Notes under the pieces: generated by a model
The model's input: the letters and a program-made list of their open reading frames with translations, nothing else
Databases searched by the model: none
Told to the model about the DNA's origin: nothing
NCBI GenBank assembly: GCA_033782935.1
Contig: JAWQEG010001548.1
Coordinates: 201,001 to 265,000, forward strand
Length of the DNA stretch: 64,000 nucleotides
Reading direction: 5' to 3'
From: Petrolisthes cinctipes
Taxonomy: Eukaryota > Arthropoda > Malacostraca > Decapoda > Porcellanidae
Translations under genes and position numbers: made by a program
Shown: piece after piece, positions 41,860-54,171 of the stretch
How the letters are laid out: every line of letters starts with the position of its first letter
Numbering within the stretch: the first letter of the stretch is position 1

Positions 41860-44800
41860 GCTTAATAAAAACATAGTAGCCCTACTCTTGAAGCCAGCCA
41901 GTCCTACACCATCAAAGACAGACTCACCAAGACCATTCAACAGAGACACCTACCTAGGGACAAACGATTGACTGTACTGACAGGTTCTACAGCATGGCAA
42001 TACGTAAGCATACCTATGGGAGTCCAATGCACCACGAGTGACACGAGCTGGAACATACAGAGGTGGCAGAGACGAGTTAAGAGGATGCAGCACATTACTT
42101 AAGATCTTAAAGAGCATGCACAATGATGCAACAGAACGACGGTGACTCAGATTACAATCAAGTAAACCACTGGTAAGAAAATTAGCATTGGAAACAATAC
42201 TATCCAGCAACTTGAGATGGCTATCAGCTGCTGAACACCACACTGTAAAACAGTATTCCAACAGAGGCAACACAAAGGAGTTGTAACACCGCCGTAACAA
42301 TGAGAGATCTCCGAACACACGCCAAGCTGTACGCATAATATCCAACTTTTGGGAGACAGTTCTTGAGATTGACCGAACATGCCTCTCAAAAGTCAGCTTG
42401 GCATCAAATGTAACTCCCAGAATAACCAAATTCTCAGACCCCTCCAATACAGACCCATCAAGAATCAAGGGTGGTGATAAAGGATACATTGTGTGAGACC
42501 TAGAGACGACCATTGTCCTAGTCTTGCCAGCATTCAACCTCATGCCCCACAATCTGCACCAATCACTAAACCTAACCAGGTCACGATCCAATGACTGAGC
42601 AACAGAAATCCTTGCACCAGGGGTCGGTACAACAGCAATGAGAGTGGAGTCATCTGCATAACCATACAGGTCATTCTCCAAGATGTTAAAGAGTCCAGAG
42701 GTATATAGTAGGAACAACAACGGTCATATGACACTACCTTGGGGCACCCCAGACACTAATTCAACTCTTCCACTCCGCACACCATCCACAACAACATACT
42801 GGGATCGAGCAGTGAGGAATTGCAACAAGACAGACAGGACAGAACAGCCATCACCAACAGAGCGAAGTCTGTAGAGGATACCCAAATGGTTTACCCTATC
42901 AAACGTGGCAGAAAGGTCAAGTTGCACCAGTCTAGCCTCACGACCCAACTCCAAAGCATTCTGCAGTACATGAGAGATACACAGAAGTGCATCACACGTG
43001 CCAAGGCCACTTCGATATGCAAACTGTGAGGGTGGGAATACACCATTACGTTCCATGAATTTACTTAAACGTACAGCCACCAGCCTCACAAACACGTTAG
43101 ACAACACAGGAGTGATGGAAATCGGCCTGTAATCGCCTATTGAAGATGAAGGCGGGCCCTTGGGAATTGGGGTAACATTAGCAGACCTCCAATATTCAGG
43201 AAAACTACCAAGACGAAGTACTCTCCTGAAGACAACACTGAGGCGTCTGTTTAAAGAACAGAGGAAACATTCCCAAGGAGTCAATACCACCATAAGAATC
43301 CAACTCATGAATGAGTCTTTTAACTTCCCTTGACCTAAAGGCAAATGAGAAGAGACCAGGACAGGGGTGACATGTGGAGGGCAACTCTACAGACTCCCTA
43401 GACTGCTTGCTATCAAAGTGAGCTGCAAACAATGCAGCCTTACCACCGGGCTCATACACCAGTCTACCACGGTCACCAACCAAGGGGGGGAGTGAACAGT
43501 CAGACCCAAATACAGCACTCTTCAAGGTGGACCACCATTTATGTGGGCTCCGAGCATTCAGCAACACATCCCTGGCTCCATTATTGAACTGTTACTCTGC
43601 CTCCGCATAGACACCAATAGCCATTCTCTGGCACTCAATAAATTCATCCTACTTTGCTCTGCAACGATCACGCGTCCACCTACGATAGGCACCCTGCTTA
43701 AAATCAAATGCAGCCTTACACTCATCAGTAAACCAAGTTTTATCACTATTGTTCACACGAATGATCTTCTTTGACACATTTTGCTCAATTACCTCAGACA
43801 AATGCTGATTCAGCAACTCTACCAGATTATCAGCAACATACATTAAATGCCATGGAAACCTACGCACAGCACCACAAACTGCATCCCAATTAACACGATT
43901 TTTCAGAAGCACTTCCCTTTTCACACACAGGTTCGGAATTGATTGGGCAGTGAAGACCTTCACAGAGAGAGAAGAATGATCTGAACGTCCAATTGGCGCG
44001 ACCACAGCTACTTCCACCAGATCTGGAACATCAGTCATCACCAGGTCAAGGGTTCCACCTCTCACATGGGTTGGACCAACAACCAATTGGTCACAGTCAG
44101 AGACCGATGAAAAATCCAAAGCAGCAACACCATGACGAGTCGTTATTGAGGACCCTAGCCATTTCTCATGGTGCACATTGAGGTCACCCATAAAGACAAA
44201 TGACGCACGATTGTTCTCTGCTTGTACTCTAGCCATTGATGTTAACAAACAGTCATATATACCATCCTCCAGATCTGGGTTCCGATACAAGCTGTAAAGA
44301 TAAAAGTTAAACCGTCTCCCACATACTCTCAAAACCATTATCTCACAGCAACCACATTCAAACTTTTTCTGTCTAAAACAACCAAAACTATCTCTAACGT
44401 AAGCAGCTAACCCACGAGACCACAGCAACTCCCAACGGTACAGCAGAACAGGTCGACCAAAACCAGGAATCCGTAATTCCGACTGATGACGCCTGTCAGA
44501 GACTAGAGTCTCTGACCATAACAGCACATCATAATGGGAGGTCGCCACAGTCAAATCAGCAAAATTCCCAGATAAACCACGCACATTCGAGTAAAGTACT
44601 CTGAAGCACCGAGGAGGAGGATGCATCGGACCCTGGTTCAACTCCACATCTGGAAACCTAAGTTTCACGCAAACAAAAAAAAGCAGATAGAGAAAACCCA
44701 TAAAACTAGATCTTTGGATGCATAACACAGAATCAAATAATACTAGAGGGGCAGTAACGATGGTAAAGAAGCCGCCACCACCAACTAGTCCCATAGCCCT

Positions 44801-45090
44801 GCCCAGACAACATAGGATTGGCGGGAAAATGATGAAGAAAAAATAGAAAAAGGAAGAGAAGCATACGCCAAGCTCCGTATGGAAGGGAGAGGAGAGAGTT
44901 GGAGGAAGATCGGGCTTGCGACTATGGCTTCAACTCTAAACCTCCTCTCAGGGATGCCGTTGGTCCACCAAAAAGGTGGACTCGTCCGCCTTCGGAACAG
45001 CATTTCCTCTGAACCAGGACAACCCAGTGCCCCAAACATTCCCAACTCATACAACTCACCCAAAATGCAGAAAAGACATTGCACATAGAT
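41860..45090 (-). mobile_element. LINE-E, near full length at the protein level, inactive
   Basis: One minus-strand element with a short 5' region (44795-45090), ORF2 from 44794, and a 3' end next to LINE-D at about 41850. No ORF1 with zinc knuckles was seen, so either the copy is 5'-truncated or the family has none. It is distinct from LINE-A to LINE-D. Confidence 0.75.
41880..44794 (-). pseudogene. LINE-E ORF2: endonuclease and RT
   Basis: It starts MGLVGGGGFFTIV with a hydrophobic stretch, then endonuclease blocks FRVLYSNVRGLSG, SFVFMGDLNVHHEKWLG and APIGRSDHSSLS. A linker (TWFTDECKAAFDFKQGAYRRW) is followed by in-frame TAG and TAA near 43650 and 43590. RT blocks are SANVTPIPKG, QFAYRSGLGTCDALL, RLVQLDLSATFDRVNH, VSGVPQGSVI, then a TGA near 42728 and YGYADDSTLIA, and the C-terminal LEYCFTVWCSAA and HRYAYVLPCCRTCQYSQSF. 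A frameshift lies near 43250. There is no RNase H after RT, unlike LINE-A, B and D. Confidence 0.88.
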
Positions 45091-45690
45091 GAACCGGTAG
45101 TACAGGAATGTTAAGATAAGATATACCGCCCACCGCGGTAAAACTATACAGATATACTGTACCGGTAATAGCGTAAAGTCTGTTTTGTAATGTAAATTTT
45201 ATTGTTTTATGTTTGTTTTAACGCATACAATCAAACATAAGCATGCATTTCCCACTGGCCTAACCTTGTTCTCCTTGCAAGTTATGGCCTAATCTAACAC
45301 TTTCTCTGCTTTCGCTTCCCTTCCTCCTCCTCCTCCTTCTTCTCTTCCAATTCTGCCAAACATATAAGACAAAGGGATAGAAGGGTTAGGAACTGCATCT
45401 CATTAACAGCTATCAACGCTTGTCGCTGGTAAGGCCCATATGTTGCCTGTGTGAGATGCTGCCTGTTACGTTGTCTGACATGGAATGAGGGATAACATAT
45501 ACAGGTCCTATTATATAATCTCATATAACCCTAGCCGTAAGAACCGCCGAACAGTTGACTGTAAAATGTGTTACCGGGGTTTACAGATAACAAACTGACA
45601 GAATTTGAGTGATATGTGTAACAAATTCAACTTCCCACCCTGGTATCTCCCAAACATCCCAAACCAACGCTATATCGCCGAGTGTGGAAC
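45091..45690. other. no gene recognised
   Basis: Mixed composition. Contains a GATATACCGCC.ACCGCGGTAAAA segment near 45120 and an open minus-strand Glu/Lys-rich tract (45294-45524) from a CTC-rich stretch. Nothing else. Confidence 0.4.
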
Positions 45691-45694
45691 AGAA

Positions 45695-46500
45695 ACCTAG
45701 TGTGACACAGAAACCTAGTGTGAAACAGAAACCTAGTGTGAAACAGAAACCTAGTGTGACACAGGAACCTAGTGTGACACAGAAACCTAGTGTGACATAG
45801 AAACCTAGTGTGAAACTGAAACCTAGTGTGAAACAGAAACCTAGTGTGACATAGAAACCTAGTGTGACATAGAAACCTAGTGTGAAACAGGAACCTAGTG
45901 TGACATAGAAACCTAGTGTGACATAGAAACCTAGTGTGACATAGAAACCTAGTGTGACACAGAAACCTAGTGACACAGAAACATAGTGACACAGAAACAT
46001 AGTGTGAAACAGTAACCTAGAGTGACATAGAAATCAAGTGTGACATAGAAACCTAGTGTGACACAGAAACCTAGTGTGAAACAGAAACATAGTGTGACAT
46101 AGAAATCAAGTGTGACATAGAAACCTAGTGTGACACAGAAACCTAGTGTGACACAGAAACCTAGAGTGACATAGAAATCGAGTGTGACACAGAAACCTAG
46201 TATGACACAGAAACCTAGTGACACAAAAATCAAGTGTGACACAGAAACCTAGTGTGACAAAGAAACCTAGTGTGACACAGAAACCTAGAGTGACATAGAA
46301 ATCAAGTGTGGTACAGAAACCTAGTGTGACGCAGAAACCTAGTGTGACATAGAAACCCAGAGTGACACAAGAATCAAGTGTGGCACAGAAACCTACCTAG
46401 TATCAAGAGTGGCACAGAAGCCTTAATTAAGTGACACAAGAATCATGTGTGGCACAGAAACCAAGTTTGACACAAAATGAGTATGACACAAACCGAGTGT
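45695..46500. repeat. 18-bp minisatellite, about 45 units
   Basis: Tandem ACCTAGTGTGACACAGAA units with variants GAAACAGAA and GACATAGAA, more degenerate after 46200. Because 18 is a multiple of 3, all six frames stay open for long stretches, giving spurious repetitive ORFs (HTRFLC, TLGFYV). It has no spacers, so it is not a CRISPR array. Confidence 0.92.
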
Positions 46501-46501
46501 G

Positions 46502-46506
<5 letters not shown>

Positions 46507-46561
<55 letters not shown>
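46507..46561. repeat. GA microsatellite
   Basis: About 27 GA units directly after the minisatellite. Confidence 0.95.
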
Positions 46562-46564
<3 letters not shown>

Positions 46565-47249
46565 GTATCAAAGAGTGAAGTTAATGTGTAAGTAGGTAGA
46601 GGTATATGTACGTAGGTATACCAGTATAGTATAATTATGTAAGAAGGTTGACATGAACATGTGAATAATTATGTAAGTAGGTAAGTAAGCACTGTATTTC
46701 CATATTTACCTCTATACCTTCATTTAAATGTCTACTTACTCATACCTATCTACTTAGAAATATATTTTAATGCATACATACCAACCTACATACAGCACTA
46801 AAATAAATAAATAAATAAATACCAACTTACTGTACATTACCTTCTTTTATGCATACTTATATAACTATTAAAATTAAATTTACTATTTACATACAGCTCG
46901 TTCTTGCAAACCAACTTACTGTAATTCTTGCATAGTATTTACTTACATATACCTTACTTACCAATAAGCATTCCATTTTTTATTTTACAGTTCTACATAC
47001 ATCCATACATACTTATATAATCTACCTGCATATCTAGTTACGTACTTCCATATATACATACCTTATAACTACCAACTTAAAAGCGGTTTCTATCTTGTTA
47101 AATCCAGGTATATAGGTATCTTTGGAAAATATGATGTATCATCTAAACTATATGCAATATTCACATCTCCTTAGGACATAATTATTTTTCCCACCAAGAC
47201 ATTATCAGTTGAAACAAAACACGAAATTAGTTCTTTAAGGGACCCTGTG
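46562..47249. other. AT-rich unique DNA, no gene seen
   Basis: Rich in TACATA/TACTTAC-type short motifs around 46570-47090, perhaps a decayed simple repeat. Confidence 0.45.
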
Positions 47250-48983
47250 ATGTAGTCAGAAAATTGGAAATAAATGAGTTCTTCAAATATTGCAGCTAAA
47301 CACCACTTATATGGAAGGAACTTGTTTCGTGGCATGGTCAGGTGGAATCAGAAGCCTCCAATTATCATACACGATCACAGGTTCCTTAACATTAGAAATA
47401 GGGGGCAGTAAATTATGTTAGTGGAGTGTAGCCTACTGCATAGGACGCCTTGAAAATTTCACACAGATCAATATTAGTCTTTTATTTTGTTGACATTACC
47501 AGTACTTAGTTTACGTCACCCTGGTGGTTTTTAATCCAAGAGTTATTTGAAAAATTCTGTACATGCCTTGAAATAAATATCTTATACTTTTTATATTCTG
47601 TTTCCAGTAAAATGTTTCTCATGATAGACAAGCACATTAATTTGTGTGTCAAACTTCGCTGAATGTAAATGCAGTAATTTCTTTTCATATATTTATATTA
47701 TTTTTTCATCGTGGTTATCTACAAATTAACTTCTACTTTTACTGGATTCTGTCATGGGTGATGGTAAAGATATCGCGTTTTAAAAGGGAAATATATTTAT
47801 CTTCCTACAGGAATATAAATATTAGAGATATTTCGCTGGTTGGTTATAAGAGTGTGTGTGAGTGTATCATGAATTATAATTATTTATGACAGCTTGACAT
47901 TTATCACCACTTTTTCTGATGGATGATTCAGGTGTGCATTGCTAATGCAACGTAGCCACCACCACATTTGGTTATCAAATAATATAACTGTATAGGATAC
48001 ATGTTAATTCTTAGCCTCCATAGACTTACTTATATATTAATTAATTAGCATTTTAGAGTACAGTGTATCTTATTGATCGGTCGTTTTATTGGTCTAATGA
48101 ATGGGACTCGACCGTATCTTGTTTTGGGAGTCATTAATGCTCATTCTGTTTAACCTCCGTTTTTTTTTTTTTTTTTTTTTTACCTTCTGACTCAATCATT
48201 AATATCAAAGTACATTGTCAATGTATCAGGATCACTAATCCTGCAACAATAAATATCATGTCCCTTTATAATGGGCAATTCCTGCTGTCCACCACGAGTT
48301 GCAGTACATATCACATCTACTTCATTAATATGGTGTGGATAATTATAATGTAATTGACTATTTTATTCAATTAACGATATCTTGCAACTTAGATAATAAT
48401 TAATTTATGAGAATATAAACAACTCCAGACGAGATAGAATGTCATAAGAAAACTACCTTTTTACAATAGTTTGATCTATTAAATAAAAACCCTTTCTCTA
48501 ATCCCCCTAATTTCACTATGTCTAGTAACTTATTATGTCTATTAATGTGAGGCACCCCATTTCCCCTATGTATACTTACAAACATATGAAACAGACACAC
48601 TTACAACGGACCCCTCATTGTTAGGATGCACCACTACACACGTCGTCTCATTCTACCATAATGTTCGATGAGGTACCCGTTTTAAGTGTATCTGTCTCAT
48701 GTGTCCTCAACTATACATTATGTTTCTGGAATCTAAAATATGCCATCAAATATTGAGAATTAATTACTCATTGCAAACTAAACTCAAAGTCTATTAATAA
48801 AAAAGAATACTATAAAAATAAACCAGTGATAAAATACAAGGCATTAAGGACCCTGTGATCGTGTATGAGACCTGGAGGCTTCTGATTCCTCCTGACCATG
48901 CCACGAAACAAGCTCCTTCCATATAGGTGGTGTTTCGTGGCAATGTTTGAAGGACTCACTAACCTCAAATTTTCTGATTACAT
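47250..48983. mobile_element. 1.7-kb element with 140-bp inverted ends
   Basis: 47250-47389 and 48844-48983 are reverse complements with about 85% identity, sharing GGCATGGTCAGG.GGAATC, AGAAGCCTCC and CATACACGATCACAGG. The interior is AT-rich with no transposase; only short chance ORFs occur, and a T run lies at 48162-48181. No clear target duplication was seen. It is probably a nonautonomous DNA transposon. Confidence 0.65.
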
Positions 48984-49479
48984 TTGTTAGCATCTCCCTC
49001 AAGGCAGATCAAATACACACTTAGCACAAAGCCGAACACTAGCACCTTCTCCCTCCCAAGTTCCCAACCCCTCCTTCCCTTCCACAACCAATGACAGGGA
49101 CCCTGAAGTGTTCAGACACCTGGCGCAGACCTTGGCTTCTAGAATACGACTTCTGAAAAGTGTTGCAAATGTTTGATTATGTCTCTTTATAGTTGCTCTG
49201 AGAATTAGCACTAAATTGTTAACCATATAATATGACCATATTGTTACATACATGGCTAACGTTATTCAGACAATGAAAACAGGTACTCATTATCTAAGTG
49301 AGAATTGACACTAGCGTGAACGTCAACAAAATGAACGCCCACAATGACAGACTTAAAGAAGTATTTCCAAACAGTTTGGCCTGAATAAGGCCAAAGTTTG
49401 GAAACTGCTTGGAAATCAATATTTTCGTCTACCATTGTGAATATTTTTCACCAGGAACTCCATTAACATTAAGTTGTGT
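48984..49479. other. no gene seen
   Basis: An 84-codon minus-strand frame (48999-49253) has no recognisable features. Otherwise empty. Confidence 0.4.
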
Positions 49480-51130
49480 GTCATATTCGAAGATTTTTAC
49501 GGAGACATGAGATCAAAGTAATGAGGCGATAGTTTGAGAGTTGGGGAGAGTCGGAACAGGTTTGATCAGAATAAATTTTTATAGGAAGGAAATTATGAGA
49601 TGACGGACAAAGCCTGAACAGTCTGCATGGGAAGGGAGTCAGCACTGGAGTACAATTTTAAAGGACAATAGGAGGATTCCCACATGGACTATACACCATA
49701 TCAATATCAAGGCCAGATAGGGCAGAAAATATTTCATTTCAATAGGTTCTAATGGCAGACATAAGTTAGTCAGAGGGGGTGGAGATGGAGGAATAGCCCT
49801 GGAATCATCCAGAGTGGAGTTAGAGGCAAAGATTTGAGAGAAACTTCCAGCTTTGTCGGGAAAAATGGTGGCAATATTTTCATCAGGATGAATGAGATAC
49901 GAAAAGTGGACGAAGTAAAGTTGCTGGGGTGATTATTGGCAAAATGAACGGGAAGAGATAGAGTTGGAAAGATCATTGTACTTAGCAAAGATAAAATATG
50001 TTTTGGCTAGTTGAAGAATAGATTTGGCGCGATTCTTGGTAGAAATATCCTGGACACGAGATTCTTTTGTTTGAAAGTGTCGTTTCCATCTGTAAGCCTC
50101 CTCCTTTTTGTGGACAGCAGTAGAACAAGCCTCATTAACACAAGAATTATTTTTATCAGATAAAGATAGAACAGATATGGAATGTATGCCTCCATGCAAG
50201 AGAGGATCACCTCCATGATACATGCAACACATTCAATTGAACCCTGGCCATGTAAACCAAATTCCTTTACTGGAAAATTATGAAAGTACTGCCTCAGATT
50301 CTCCCAGTCAGCAATCAATGAGAGTAGGAACCTCCGGCCACAGATGACACTTTCTGGAAAGGTCCAAAGGTCTTACGGAAGTGATAGAACAGGACACGGA
50401 AATAATATTGTGATTTGAGGAGCCCAATCAATGGAAATATGAGTTCAACAGTATAAGCAGAAGGATGAAAGGTTAAAAATATGTTCATAATATTGGGTTG
50501 ATCTCACGAGAGTGAAGTCATTGCATATACAGACGTAGCATCTGCCTTTGGCACGAAATTAAGAATAGAGTGAGCAAATGCAGACAGAGAATGGGTTGCT
50601 GTAAGTTGCCAATAACACTTGGGATTTGGAGAGAAAGAATAAGAGAGGCTTACTGGAGGATAGGTGCAGCTCAGCAGCAGGAAAATTTGTTGATAATCCA
50701 CATATGTTGCAGAAGTTTCTGTAATTTGGAGTGACTCAGATAATAGCCTAAGGCATCTCAAGAGATTGTTTACTGGAGATCCAGACCTTGAAGGGTTTAT
50801 GGATCCATCCACAATTGTCTCCGAGGCAGGTGTTGTCCCCGAGGCAGGTCATCATTGCTTTTTAAATTGTGAATTTGGTTTGTGGTGTGTATCATGCCTG
50901 TTTGTATGATGTAAATTGAGGGAAAGTGTTTTCTTTGAGTGAATGTTGGATTACTCTCGGAGTAGATGAGACACAACAAGAACAATGAAGATGGAGAGCA
51001 GATGAAACGGGAGCTCCAACTCCCCTTATCACCAGTTCAATATCCACCCTAGGAATACTGCCCTGTTCAGCTTGTGTCTTTAGGCTTCTCCTATGTGCAA
51101 TGAAAGAGAAGGTTGTAGTTGGGAGTGTCA
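49480..51130 (-). pseudogene. LINE-F ORF2 remnant (Jockey-like endonuclease and linker)
   Basis: Decayed minus-strand pieces: 50504-50812 (LRLLSESLQITETSATYVDY and CTYPPVSLSYSF, the endonuclease interior), then 50007-50318 (DWENLRQYFHNFPVKEFG) and 49933-50232 (CVNEACSTAVHKKEEAYRWK, NRAKSILQLAKTYF), the linker between endonuclease and RT. 49770-49900 still reads like the ANNHPSNFTSSTF spacer. RT itself is not recognisable. Frames change often. The sequence type matches Jockey-group ORF2 proteins. Confidence 0.7.
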
Positions 51131-51354
51131 AATAAAAAATATAAAATTTAGTAACAGAGGCTGGTTCCCAACTCGATGATAAAGAACAACAAAAGATTCT
51201 GTACAGTATAAGCAGGTAATCTGGAAAGCTAAAAGAAAAAGTTTTTGCATATGCGTGATTTTCAACTGATCCCTAGTAACTGTCCCCAACTATGCAGACC
51301 AAGACTACCCTCATCATACCAACTCAATACCTCCTAACCTGCCAGTCCCTTACC
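51131..51354. other. no gene seen
   Basis: Unique spacer, nothing recognisable. Confidence 0.4.
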
Positions 51355-51807
51355 TCAGCTTGCCAGCGTTATACCCCCAACCTGCCAACCCCTGACCCAA
51401 AACATGCTTCCTCTTATTCCTCTGTGAAACCTCACCGATGAACAAAATCGTGTGTGGCCGGAAAGCAACATGTCCCCGATATAATTATGTGGTACGATAT
51501 CTATAGTGTTTTTATGGCGCTCATAGAAAATACGTCCCTGTGGCCTCAATCCATTATCGGTGGCCATCGCCCTTCTAATTAGGTTCTTCTTCCTGAGTTG
51601 CCCATATACCCCAACTTTTATTTGGTCCTGGCACACTATGAAACACATACATACTTGCAATAACCGAGCACAATTGTTAATTAGATAAGAGTTATAACTC
51701 TTATTCAGAAATCCGCAATGATGGGATGACTTTGTTAGAGAAACACGCATGTGAGAGCACAAATGTGAATGCAGATATTTCCCAGCGAGAAATTTTCTTG
51801 GAGTCAC
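51355..51807 (-). CDS. unrecognised ORF, 150 codons
   Basis: Open frame starting MTPRKFLAGKYLHSHLCSHM and ending RGWQVGGITLAS, basic and Cys/His-containing, without a motif known to me. It is long for this moderately AT-rich stretch, so it could be a remnant of a gene or chance. No neighbouring exons were found. Confidence 0.25.
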   Translation of the reverse strand: MTPRKFLAGKYLHSHLCSHMRVSLTKSSHHCGFLNKSYNSYLINNCARLLQVCMCFIVCQDQIKVGVYGQLRKKNLIRRAMATDNGLRPQGRIFYERHKNTIDIVPHNYIGDMLLSGHTRFCSSVRFHRGIRGSMFWVRGWQVGGITLAS

Positions 51808-52620
51808 ACAAATGGATTGGCTGAGATGGTATGATATCTGATTAAAAAGATGAATAAGAGTGAGGTGGGGATGGGTAGGTCACCGCTGAAAAAGAATGGG
51901 GGAGAGGGGTGCGATTTAGGGAGGAATAACTGTTTGGACAGAGGAACAGGATAATTGTGGGATTACCACTTTGGACCAAAAACGGGGAGAGAGACAGATA
52001 TACAGAAGTACCCGTGTTAGAATTATAGAGCTATTTGGAAGTACCGAATAATTCATTAAGAGATACAACGTCATCTAAAATTTCTGTGCTAATATACAGG
52101 AAACCTCTCCTCAAATATATTGAACCATCATGTTTATAATATTCAATTAGAATATTGACAAGCAAACACTCCAATATAACTCCACCTTTTTGGCTAAGGT
52201 AATAATGATCGACTTAATTATAATTTAGGAAATGCTTGAATCATTTAATAATACACTGAGAAAGTGCCCTTAATTCAATCGAATAATTACGAGATTTTAA
52301 CACAAATACAGATAAATACTAACGAATAAAACACAAAATTATGTGTAGAAATAGTTTCACCTATGCTGTTAACCAGTATTTAGTCTGAGGATATACAGGA
52401 GTCAAAATACCAAAGGGAAAAAATAGCGAGTTCATTTTGATAATATTGTTTTGACACCGCAGTACTAACAATTAACTGCACCAGGAAATGATCCACACCT
52501 AATAGGAACTGTACTGCAAAACCAAACCTAGAAATTTGCAATTGGATGCAAATTTTACAAAATGAAGATTAGCTTTATTTTGATTTACATATTACATATT
52601 GAGAAAGCATATGTTGAGAA
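51808..52620. other. AT-rich, no gene seen
   Basis: No ORF of note on either strand and no repeat structure visible by eye. Confidence 0.45.
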
Positions 52621-52621
52621 G

Positions 52622-52760
52622 GTGCGAGTGTGTGTGTGTGTGTTGGCACCTCCCCCCCCGTGGGTGTGGGTGTTGCTACCCCCCCCCCCCCGTGGGTGTG
52701 TGTGTGTTGGCACCTCCCCCTCGTGGGTGTGTGTTGGCACCACCCCCCTCGTGGGTTCTT
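52622..52760. repeat. GT-rich minisatellite of GTGTTGGCACC(T)CCCCC(C)GTGGGT units
   Basis: Four or five units of about 30 bp. A similar GTGTGTGTTGGCACCTCC unit appears alone at about 54490-54525, on the other side of LINE-H, so the pair may mark its flanks. Confidence 0.75.
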
Positions 52761-52841
52761 ACCTATTTGTATCTTTACAGGATTGAGTCAAGCCCGTAAT
52801 GTCTCGTATTTAAATCAGAATTATCATATTTTTCTTTAAAG

Positions 52842-52985
52842 TTATGTATGTTTGACACACACCATTTCTTCTGGTAATTTGTTCCATTTTTCTATTACTT
52901 TATTTGAAAAAATATATTTCTGTACATCTTTGTCTCCTCTTCTTTTAATTAATTTCTTACTGTATCCTCTCAATATGCTATGATT
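52842..52985 (-). pseudogene. LINE-H RT C-terminal end
   Basis: The minus strand reads HSILRGYSKKLIKRRGDKDV then YIFSNKVIEKWNKLPEEMV and a stop. This is the typical C-terminal end of many LINE RT proteins (R..N/FSNRVI..WN.LP..VV). The rest of RT is missing: ORF1 of the same strand begins only 370 bp upstream, so the copy has a large internal deletion. Confidence 0.7.
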
Positions 52986-53352
52986 AAAAAAAAAAAAATT
53001 GTGAAACATATTATCTGTGTTTTCTTCTTCTATGACATCTTTTATGACATCTTTAATTTCAGCTAATTTAGTTACAATACATACTATCTACATATAATTT
53101 TATTTATTTAGGATATTTAATTAATTTTTAATTTTTTTCTTCCTTTTCTGAATATCTTTCTTAGTAGACATCTCTTTTTTTCCACAATTTTTTTACTTGC
53201 ATTCCAACTATTCTGTAGAAAACATTTCTTTCTTCTTCTTCTTCTTCTTCTTCAGTTCTTTCATTGTTCTGCCTTTTTGCTTCTTCTACTTTTTCTCTGA
53301 GTATTTCTCTAATTTCCTTGGTTAGGCATCTAACTATCTGTATATTGTTCCA

Positions 53353-54171
53353 TTATTCAGAGTCCTTCAAATTCCTGGTATTTCTCAATACAATATCTAC
53401 CATGTTACTATTTTGTAAAATTATCTTTAGTTGTCTCATTTCATCTTTTTCATATTTCCCCATTCTGTGAAATTCGTCTATCTTCACTTCTTCTTCCTCT
53501 TCTTCCATTATCATTAACATTATACCTGTGATTTTGTTCATTTCTTCTTTATCCCTAGCTATTTTATTCATCCTTTCTTCTTCTTTAACTCCATATATTA
53601 TTATTAACTTATTCATATCAATTGTCTCTCTGACAAACTTTACATTTTTTCTTATTACTTCTTTTACTTCTCTCTTCATGTCCATTATTCCTTTATCTTG
53701 CTTCATGTTTGTTTTTATCTCTTCTTTTTCTTTTAGAATCTGTGCATATGTTTTAACCACTTCTTCCTTATATGCATTTACTACTTTATTTGCCTGTTCC
53801 ATTTTCTCTTTAATTTTTTCATTTTTCTCTACTATGTTACTGGACTTAACCAAAACATCTGCTTTTTGTTTCATTTTGTTTATATCTTTCTTCTGCTCTA
53901 TTAAATTTCCTCCTATTTCATTAGTTTCGGATTTTACTGTTTTTAGTTCAGTTGACATCTCTTCCAATGCTATATTTTTCCTATTCATTTCCATTACTAA
54001 TTCCTTATTTCTCTTTTTAGCTTTTATTAATGCTTTTTCTATTTCCATAACTTCATCCTCCAGTATTTTAACTCTTCTTATTACCTTGTTTAAATCTTCA
54101 AACTCTACTAAATCACAATAATCATCGTCCTTTTTCTTCTTTTTTCCCTCTCTTCTTGACATGTCGAACAA
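53353..54171 (-). CDS. LINE-H ORF1: coiled coil plus RRM-like domain
   Basis: 272 open codons starting MFDMSRREGKKKKKDD. Residues 25-170 form long charged heptads (coiled coil). Residues about 175-270 resemble the RRM-like module of LINE ORF1p (LIIIYGVKEEERMNKIARD, DEFHRMGKYEKDEMRQLKII, RNTRNLKD). It is A/T-rich at the DNA level like the flanks. The same protein architecture is known from L1-type and CR1/Tx1-like ORF1. It ends 370 bp from an RT C-terminus on the same strand. Confidence 0.65.
   Translation of the reverse strand: MFDMSRREGKKKKKDDDYCDLVEFEDLNKVIRRVKILEDEVMEIEKALIKAKKRNKELVMEMNRKNIALEEMSTELKTVKSETNEIGGNLIEQKKDINKMKQKADVLVKSSNIVEKNEKIKEKMEQANKVVNAYKEEVVKTYAQILKEKEEIKTNMKQDKGIMDMKREVKEVIRKNVKFVRETIDMNKLIIIYGVKEEERMNKIARDKEEMNKITGIMLMIMEEEEEEVKIDEFHRMGKYEKDEMRQLKIILQNSNMVDIVLRNTRNLKDSE

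Noticed and set aside
45695..46500. Regular short repeats resembling a CRISPR array
   Set aside because: The units are contiguous 18-mers without unique spacers, in a eukaryotic context; it is a minisatellite.
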